This document shows, in pieces, positions 7,565-13,003 of a stretch of 15,166 bases of DNA; position 1 is the stretch's first letter; the number at the start of each line of letters is the position of its first letter. The stretch lies in contig PALY01000037.1 of the NCBI GenBank assembly GCA_002707085.1, positions 54,421 through 69,586 of the forward strand, written 5' to 3'. The DNA is from Deltaproteobacteria bacterium (GTDB taxonomy: Bacteria > Myxococcota_A > UBA796). The notes under the pieces were generated by a model. The model did not search any database. It was not told the origin of the DNA and saw only the letters and a list, made by a program, of their open reading frames with translations. The translations under genes and the position numbers were made by a program.

Positions 7565-9252
7565 ATCCATAGTGAGCCGGACGACGATTGGGCGGTGTTC
7601 AGTAAAGTTTCAATGCAAGACCGGTATGCTTGGCCGCCAGCAGCGACTTTGTCTGCCAGTTCAATGTCCAGGTAAACCGTGTCTATGCCATAAGCTCTAA
7701 GGTTGCGGAACGCTTCTTCCCGGTTGATGGGCGCTGTTGTGTTGGGGTTGGTCTCGCAGTCACTGAGGTGACTAAGGCCCGGGGTCTGGGTAAAGCTGGA
7801 ATAAGACGATGGTGCTGTACTGCTTGAGGGTGGCATCGGGCCGTTAACCAGGGGTCTTCCATGGTGAATCTGATCCACTAGCATTCGGGCATCGGGCTCA
7901 TCGAGTCCACTGCCCAGCGGTAGAATGAGAACGGGTCCAGATGCTTCGGCCAACAAGGTTGAACGATCTGTGGAAGCTCCCCAGGTTGTGGGCATGGGCA
8001 GCCCCGGCATGGTGATGAATGCTTCTGTCAGCACCAAGATGGTGATTCCAGTGCAAGCTCCCCACCATGGAAGCCGGTGCTTGAAGTGTCTCTGTTGTAG
8101 CCAATTGGCTCCACCAGCGGCGAGCAAACTGATTGCGGGTATGGCCATTACCAATGCGCGGTCGGGCCACCACATGCGCCGCAGAACGCCGGTCAGGTTG
8201 AAGATGTGAAATGGGCCGGGGAGATCGGGACCGTTAAACAGCGTCATGCTGGGACCAGCAGCAAGTGTGATGGCGCAGCCCAGTATGACCAAAGGGGCCG
8301 TCCAGCGACGAACCGGTGAGCGAAAGCAGGCCAGTATGCAGAGTCCGAACACGAACAGTTGAGCGGTCATGACTCGATCCGTCTGAATCGTGTTCCCCAA
8401 ATCTCGAAGATCGATGAGTTGCGAAAGCATCATGGAACTGTTTCCATGCACCACTTCATCGGTCCAAGCCATGTCCAGACCGGGCATTGATTGGGAGGCG
8501 GCTGCGGTGTACAGGGCAGGACCGCCGCAGATAAAGATGGTGCCGAGGGCAAGAGGGGCCAACAGCAACAACTTACGAGGATTTCTCCAGGCGGCTGGGG
8601 CAAGCAACAGGCCAGCACAGATGCTGAAAAAGACGCCGTAGTACCAGTATGACAGCGCTCCCAAGCCGAGAAAAACACCGGCTGCGAGTCCGTCTTGAAC
8701 CCGTTCGTGAGCGATGCTTTTGAGGAGGAAACCAAGGCACAGGGGTAAGAATATGGCTCCAAAAAGTTGGGTAGGCCGACCATCCATGACTTCTCGAATC
8801 AGGTAGGGGTTGCACTGAGCGACGACCCCAGCGATCACGGCTGCTGTGGGTGAACCCCACCAGGCTTTTGCAAGCCAAGCGGTGCTAAGACCGATGGCGG
8901 CAAAGCATGCAAATACGAAGAATGTGAACCCAGCAGGCCAGCCAAATACCGTCAAAAACGGCCATGAGAATAGTGCGTCAAGAGGAAACCCATCGAGGAT
9001 GATGCGGTCAATGCTTGCCGGGTACATCAACAATCGGGAGTGAGCAGCTTGAAGTAGACCACGTTCTTGTACCAGCCAGTGAAAGTTGACCGTGCCTGGC
9101 AGGTCAGCCAATCCAGCTTTTCCGGGTAAAGCCAAGGATGGGTGAGCCAAAGCGGGGGCGCATATGATGGCAGCTACAACCAACTGAAACAGTGCTGTGA
9201 GTCGAGATAATCGAACACGTTTTTGCACGACGGGGAGCCATCCGTGGTTCAT
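7540..9252 (-). CDS. GT-C-like polytopic membrane protein, second copy (putative glycosyltransferase)
   Basis: The product has 570 residues with the same plan as the + strand GT-C-like protein. There is an N-terminal helix (about 18-36), a first periplasmic loop with LADLPGTVNFHWL (48-60, Asp50 as the likely acidic residue), MYPASIDRI (76-84) where the other has WPLGEPLY, then many helices to about residue 417 and a C-terminal soluble domain of about 150 residues. RRMWWPDRALVMAIPA (358-373) parallels the FPSRLLWL helix of the other copy. The soluble part has a Ser/Pro-rich stretch (474-492). The start is supported by GGGAG about 10 nt upstream on the minus strand. It lies 21 bp behind the sulfatase-superfamily gene and is probably cotranscribed with it. 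GT-C transferase activity is inferred; flippase-like or non-catalytic relatives cannot be excluded. Confidence 0.7.
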   Translation of the reverse strand: MNHGWLPVVQKRVRLSRLTALFQLVVAAIICAPALAHPSLALPGKAGLADLPGTVNFHWLVQERGLLQAAHSRLLMYPASIDRIILDGFPLDALFSWPFLTVFGWPAGFTFFVFACFAAIGLSTAWLAKAWWGSPTAAVIAGVVAQCNPYLIREVMDGRPTQLFGAIFLPLCLGFLLKSIAHERVQDGLAAGVFLGLGALSYWYYGVFFSICAGLLLAPAAWRNPRKLLLLAPLALGTIFICGGPALYTAAASQSMPGLDMAWTDEVVHGNSSMMLSQLIDLRDLGNTIQTDRVMTAQLFVFGLCILACFRSPVRRWTAPLVILGCAITLAAGPSMTLFNGPDLPGPFHIFNLTGVLRRMWWPDRALVMAIPAISLLAAGGANWLQQRHFKHRLPWWGACTGITILVLTEAFITMPGLPMPTTWGASTDRSTLLAEASGPVLILPLGSGLDEPDARMLVDQIHHGRPLVNGPMPPSSSTAPSSYSSFTQTPGLSHLSDCETNPNTTAPINREEAFRNLRAYGIDTVYLDIELADKVAAGGQAYRSCIETLLNTAQSSSGSLWIYAVPASS

Positions 9253-9273
9253 AGAGTGTGCTCCCTTTGTGTT

Positions 9274-10740
9274 TCAGAAGATAGAGATAGGGGTTTCTTT
9301 TAGACCCAGATAGTCTTGAGGGTTTGTTTTCGAAGCGTCCATCCAGGAACGGAGTTGTTGTTCCATTTCGTAGGTGGTTCTGGGGTCTTGAGAACTGATG
9401 TCTTCTTGCTCCGTTGGGTCGGTGGCAAGATTGTACAACTCTCTTTTTCCATCCAACAGATCCAGGATGAGCTTTTTCTTGCCCTTCCGCATCATCCGTT
9501 GATGGACGAACAGTCGATAGTCTGTCTCTGCATACACGGTGAGGTCCAGATCCTCCCCTCGCAAGATGGGCAAAAGGCTCACGCCATCGATGCGGGCTGG
9601 ACCCTTCATTTTCATGGCATCGAATACGGTCGGGAATAGGTCGATGGTGCGCGTAGGTTGGTGAATGTCTTGTCGCTTTCCGTATCCTGGGAAGCGAATC
9701 ATAGAGACGACGTGGAGTTGTTCCTGGTACAGGGTGGCACCATGATCGAGGGCGTTGTGTTCCATGAACTCATCACCATGATCCGAGAAGATCACAATGA
9801 TTGAGTTGTCGTACAACCCCATTGTTTTGATCTGACTCAGGAATGTGCCCAATCGTTCATCTGCGTCGCGCACTTTAAGGTCGTACACTTGGCTGAGATA
9901 CTTGCCGTCATCGTCACCGAGTACACCATGGAGGTGCGCGTAATCACCGGGGTTCTTGATGTTGGCGAGTCCTTGTTCCCTAAGTTTGGCTTGTTCCTCG
10001 GCCGAGCCATTCAAGGCGCCCGAATAAGAAAGTGAACTCAGCTTGCTGTCGGCCAGCGGATATTGGCCGTGTACATCGTACCCATGCAAGAACAGGAAGA
10101 ACGGCTTGCTGCTGTTTGTTTTCAGCCAACTCAGCGCAGCCGGAATGGAATAATCCATTCCTCCAAAGTATCGATCATCCAAATACGTTTCGAAATCGCG
10201 CCCAAAACCATATTTGTTTTGTACGCCCGCACCCCCGGTAAATCCGGCCGCCAGTCGTCCGTTTCGAATCAGCAGGTCTGGGTATGTTTCGATGCCAGGG
10301 GAAAGTGCCGTCTCCACCATTTTACCGCCGCTTAACGGTGTGAGTTTGTTGGTCACCTTGTGGACGCTTGGCCACCTCGACGTCCACACAGCCATGTGGG
10401 CCGGTAGTGTCCAAGGGGCTGCAGAGGTCATGTCGTGGAAGACAACAGCTTCTTCAGCAAAGCTGTCCAGGTTTGGCGTCAGGCGATCTTTATTGCCCGA
10501 TGCTCCTGTGCGGTCATACCGTAGGGCATCCATACTGATGAAAATGATGTTGAGCTTGTTGGCATCCCCTTCGAGGTCGTATCGGGCGGCCGTCATGGTG
10601 TTGTCGTCCAGTAGTTCGTTCACCACAGAGGCCGTGGTTTCAGTCGCAGCTGGGTTGGGCGACTTCAGCATCAACCAGCTAACGATCGCCACATTTACGA
10701 GTACCAATAAGAGAATGATGAGTTTCAGTTGTTTGTTCAT
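9274..10740 (-). CDS. Membrane-anchored sulfatase/alkaline-phosphatase superfamily hydrolase or phosphotransferase
   Basis: The product has 488 residues. An N-terminal membrane anchor (about 6-24) and a short linker put the catalytic domain in the periplasm. The sulfatase fold is clear. NIIFISMDALRYD (64-76) supplies the first metal Asp (71). FLHGYDVHGQY (217-227) gives the substrate/metal His pair. FSDHGDEF (318-325) gives Asp320 and His321, and LDHGATLYQEQLHV (331-344) the conserved HG-LYxE segment. The nucleophile segment reads APWTLPAHMAVWTSRWP (108-124). Thr111 stands where formylglycine sulfatases have Cys or Ser in C/S-x-P-x-R, and the Arg is replaced by His115. Thr nucleophiles occur in the phosphoethanolamine and glycerol-phosphate transferases of this superfamily, so phosphotransfer is as likely as sulfate hydrolysis. 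The gene lies 31 bp after an aminotransferase gene and 21 bp before the GT-C-like gene, so an operon is likely. No strong Shine-Dalgarno is visible. Confidence 0.85.
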   Translation of the reverse strand: MNKQLKLIILLLVLVNVAIVSWLMLKSPNPAATETTASVVNELLDDNTMTAARYDLEGDANKLNIIFISMDALRYDRTGASGNKDRLTPNLDSFAEEAVVFHDMTSAAPWTLPAHMAVWTSRWPSVHKVTNKLTPLSGGKMVETALSPGIETYPDLLIRNGRLAAGFTGGAGVQNKYGFGRDFETYLDDRYFGGMDYSIPAALSWLKTNSSKPFFLFLHGYDVHGQYPLADSKLSSLSYSGALNGSAEEQAKLREQGLANIKNPGDYAHLHGVLGDDDGKYLSQVYDLKVRDADERLGTFLSQIKTMGLYDNSIIVIFSDHGDEFMEHNALDHGATLYQEQLHVVSMIRFPGYGKRQDIHQPTRTIDLFPTVFDAMKMKGPARIDGVSLLPILRGEDLDLTVYAETDYRLFVHQRMMRKGKKKLILDLLDGKRELYNLATDPTEQEDISSQDPRTTYEMEQQLRSWMDASKTNPQDYLGLKETPISIF

Positions 10741-10771
10741 TGGTGTTTGACTCGAGGACGTGCAGGTATTT

Positions 10772-12028
10772 TCAATGTAATGCTGGGTCTTTGTCTACAG
10801 AGATATGTTTGGAGAGCGTTTCTACCAGCAATGGAAGGTCCTCTGCTCGGGCGCTAGAGTATGCGATTCGGATGGCATTGAATCTTGCGAAGGAGACAAC
10901 CCCTATTCCATCTTTCAGCAGTTTTAGTCGAAGCTCTTCCGGGTCACACTGAACTGGAATCAGAGTGAAAAAACCACTGTTGAAAGGAAAGTAGGCAATG
11001 TTGGCTGTATCGAGGGCTGTTTTCAGTGCTTCATAGCGGTGCAAGATGACGTTTCGTATCTTGTCAATTTGGGCGTCTAGGGCTGGATTTTGCAGCGCAG
11101 AAAGAACGATGGATTGAGATATGGCGGGTGCGGATGAAACGCTGGCTCTGGCGGCACCCTTCATCTTTAGTTCAAGTGCGTCAGCCGCAGGCCCGGTTGC
11201 GCCAAATGTGACAAACCCAACTCTTGCCCCGAAGAAGACCAGTTCTTTTGTCGCGCCATCGATTTTGACTGGAAGTATTTTTTCCGGATTGCAGCCGGCG
11301 AGGTCGTGGAATGGACTTTGGGTGATCCTGTCTTCTTCGTAGACAAAGCCTGTATATGCATCATCACAGACCACGACGATGGGTTTGGGACTTTCCCGAA
11401 TGGCTTCAAGCCATGGGCGTAGTTCATCCGCGGATGGGGTGTAGCCTGTCGGGTTGCCCGGGAAATTGAGAACCAGCACACCCTTTGTCTTGATTTTTGA
11501 AAGGGCTAAACGCATCGCGTCTTGTCGGAAATGATGCCCATCAAACACAGGGTATCGAATGATGTTTCCACCGCAACTGGTACCAAAGATCAGGTCATAG
11601 TTTCCCCATCCTGGCTCTGGGAGGAGTACCTCTGTGTCTTCATCTACAAAGAGGTCAGCAACCAGCTTGAGACCATGTGTGAGTCCGACGGTGCAGAAGG
11701 GGGAGGAGGTAGGCGCAGCTTCGGATTGTTGAATCCGTTCTTTCCATGCTGCGCGCAACGCTTTGTTTCCACCTTGAGGTGCATACAGCGTGGCCTCTTC
11801 TGGGGTGATCCCTTCAAGGTGCTGACAGATGGCAGCCGGTGCCATCGCATGACCTGCCCCGTCGGTAAGTTGGCCAATCGTGGCGTTTATCGATGCTTCT
11901 TTGGCTTGGCCGGCTTGTGCTGGGATTCCCATGGGGAAAAATAGACGACGGCCTCGTTGCGATAAACACGCATGGGCGGCAGGGTGGTGCCGCTCCAAAG
12001 TGTCATTTAGTTTTTCTGCAGAATTCAT
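10772..12028 (-). CDS. PLP-dependent class I/II aminotransferase
   Basis: The product has 418 residues from the ATG at 12028. The frame stays open for another 74 codons upstream, but that part is basic, unlike the family and antisense to the next gene, so I do not include it. Fold-type I features are clear: APQGGNKALRAAW (83-95) around the cofactor phosphate, NFPGNPTGYTP (188-198) with Asn192, CDDAYTGFVYEED (221-233) with Asp and Tyr for the pyridine ring, DGATKELVFFGARVGF (257-272) with Lys261 as the PLP Schiff-base lysine, and Arg387 in FNAIRIAYS for the substrate carboxylate. It transfers an amino group between an amino acid and a 2-oxo acid in the cytoplasm. The substrate is not evident; DapL/tyrosine-type relatives share this pattern. 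It is the first gene of a probable operon with the sulfatase-superfamily and GT-C-like genes. No Shine-Dalgarno is visible. Confidence 0.88.
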   Translation of the reverse strand: MNSAEKLNDTLERHHPAAHACLSQRGRRLFFPMGIPAQAGQAKEASINATIGQLTDGAGHAMAPAAICQHLEGITPEEATLYAPQGGNKALRAAWKERIQQSEAAPTSSPFCTVGLTHGLKLVADLFVDEDTEVLLPEPGWGNYDLIFGTSCGGNIIRYPVFDGHHFRQDAMRLALSKIKTKGVLVLNFPGNPTGYTPSADELRPWLEAIRESPKPIVVVCDDAYTGFVYEEDRITQSPFHDLAGCNPEKILPVKIDGATKELVFFGARVGFVTFGATGPAADALELKMKGAARASVSSAPAISQSIVLSALQNPALDAQIDKIRNVILHRYEALKTALDTANIAYFPFNSGFFTLIPVQCDPEELRLKLLKDGIGVVSFARFNAIRIAYSSARAEDLPLLVETLSKHISVDKDPALH

Positions 12029-12034
12029 ACAGTG

Positions 12035-12063
12035 GGTATATTGAACTCTCGTCCTGCTGTCTC
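12035..12063 (-). promoter_or_regulatory. Candidate promoter of the aminotransferase operon (possibly leaderless)
   Basis: On the minus strand GAGACA (12063-12058, 4 of 6 to TTGACA) and TATACC (12040-12035, 4 of 6 to TATAAT) are 17 nt apart. Transcription would begin at or next to the ATG at 12028, in keeping with the absence of a Shine-Dalgarno. This is a visual match only. Confidence 0.3.
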
Positions 12064-12083
12064 CCGCATCCGCCACCGGAGTT

Positions 12084-12119
12084 GCCAGGGCTTTGTAATG
12101 CCCTTGGCTTTTGGTTTTT
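12084..12119 (+). terminator. Rho-independent-terminator-like hairpin in the divergent spacer
   Basis: GCCAGGGC (12084-12091) and GCCCTTGGC (12100-12108) can form an 8-bp GC-rich stem with one bulged T and an 8-nt loop. The T-rich run TTTTGGTTTTT (12109-12119) follows directly. On the + strand this has the form of an intrinsic terminator. It is oriented towards the ATPase gene, about 70 nt before its ATG, and no + strand gene ends nearby. It could stop antisense readthrough out of the aminotransferase gene, act as a leader attenuator, or end an unannotated small RNA. Confidence 0.45.
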
Positions 12120-12132
12120 GTATCCGTATTTT
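12104..12132 (+). promoter_or_regulatory. Candidate promoter for the ATPase/VWA operon
   Basis: TTGGCT (12104-12109) and TATTTT (12127-12132) are 17 nt apart, each with about 4 of 6 consensus bases. The -35 overlaps the right arm of the hairpin at 12084-12108. If it is real, the ATPase mRNA starts downstream of the terminator-like structure and escapes it. The match is weak. Confidence 0.22.
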
Positions 12133-12151
12133 GAGGGTTCCTTGTCGAGAC

Positions 12152-12163
12152 TCTCACATGAGA
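12152..12163. repeat. Short inverted repeat, possible operator
   Basis: TCTCA and TGAGA arms are separated by CA, just downstream of the candidate + strand promoter and 27 bp before the ATPase start. The position suits a repressor site, but 5-bp arms arise by chance often. Confidence 0.15.
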
Positions 12164-12190
12164 TCGGCGCTTCGGTGGTAGGCTTGCGTC

Positions 12191-13003
12191 ATGCGCATAC
12201 GAACTCCAGATGTTTCTCAATTTCTTTTGACGGAAGAGCCGTATTACCAACCTGTAGCCTCAGAGGTCGAAGGGTTTGAACAGGCGTGGCGCGCCAATAT
12301 ACCCGTGGTTCTTAAGGGGCCGACAGGATGTGGAAAGACACGTTTCGTATCTCACATGGCCCATAAGTTGGCGCGTCCATTGATTACGGTGGCCTGTCAC
12401 GAAGACCTTACAGCGAGCGATTTGGTGGGTCGCTATTTGATTGAAGGAGATGAGACGGTTTGGGTAGACGGCCCCTTGTCGGCGGCGGTTCGGCACGGTG
12501 CGATCTTGTACCTAGATGAAGTTGTGGAAGCACGAAAAGACACCATGGTTGTCATTCATCCATTGGCTGATCATCGGCGTTCTTTGATGATCGACAAATT
12601 GGGGACGGTGCTGGAAGCCCCCGATGATTTCATGCTCGTGATTAGCTACAACCCCGGCTATCAATCGATTTTGAAAGATTTGAAGCCATCGACCCGGCAA
12701 CGCTTCATATCCTTTGACTTTGGATACCCTCCCCCGGAAGTTGAAGTGCAGGTGGTGGTCCAGGAGTCGGGGGCGGATCTGCCCACAGCGGAGGCGCTTG
12801 TCCGTATTGCAGGAAAGGTTCGTAATCTTACAGACCGTGGTCTGGAAGAAGGTGTCTCTACCCGACTGCTGGTGTATGCCGGGAAGTTGATCGCCTCGGG
12901 AAGCAGTGTTCAAGACGCTTGCGCTGCTGCCTTGTCTCGTACGCTGACTGATGATCTGGACTTGCAGGAAACCATTGATCAAATTGTCGGAGATTTCTTC
13001 TGA
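12191..13003 (+). CDS. CbbQ/NirQ/NorQ-family MoxR AAA+ ATPase
   Basis: The product has 270 residues, the usual length for the family. [15 protein letters not shown] (15-29) is the typical N-terminal lead. Walker A is GPTGCGKT (43-50) and Walker B is ILYLDE (105-110). Sensor 1 is Asn154 in [17 protein letters not shown] (165-172) holds the likely arginine finger, and STRLLVYAG (223-231) matches the sensor 2/C-terminal CbbQ_C region. Members form hexamers that work with a VWA-domain partner to remodel or load metal into client enzymes: form I rubisco for CbbQ-CbbO, nitric oxide reductase for NorQ-NorD. No such client is in the window, so I give no gene symbol. The TGATG overlap at 13001-13005 couples it to the VWA partner. 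A weak GGTAGG at 12177-12182 precedes the start. Confidence 0.9.
   Translation: MRIRTPDVSQFLLTEEPYYQPVASEVEGFEQAWRANIPVVLKGPTGCGKTRFVSHMAHKLARPLITVACHEDLTASDLVGRYLIEGDETVWVDGPLSAAVRHGAILYLDEVVEARKDTMVVIHPLADHRRSLMIDKLGTVLEAPDDFMLVISYNPGYQSILKDLKPSTRQRFISFDFGYPPPEVEVQVVVQESGADLPTAEALVRIAGKVRNLTDRGLEEGVSTRLLVYAGKLIASGSSVQDACAAALSRTLTDDLDLQETIDQIVGDFF

Noticed and set aside
10214..10750. A 178-codon open frame antisense to the sulfatase-superfamily gene
   Set aside because: It is a Ser/Arg-rich shadow of a gene with clear catalytic motifs.
12029..12250. A 74-codon N-terminal extension of the aminotransferase frame
   Set aside because: It is basic, unlike the family, covers the divergent promoter region and is antisense to the start of the ATPase gene. 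The typical aminotransferase N-terminus begins at 12028.
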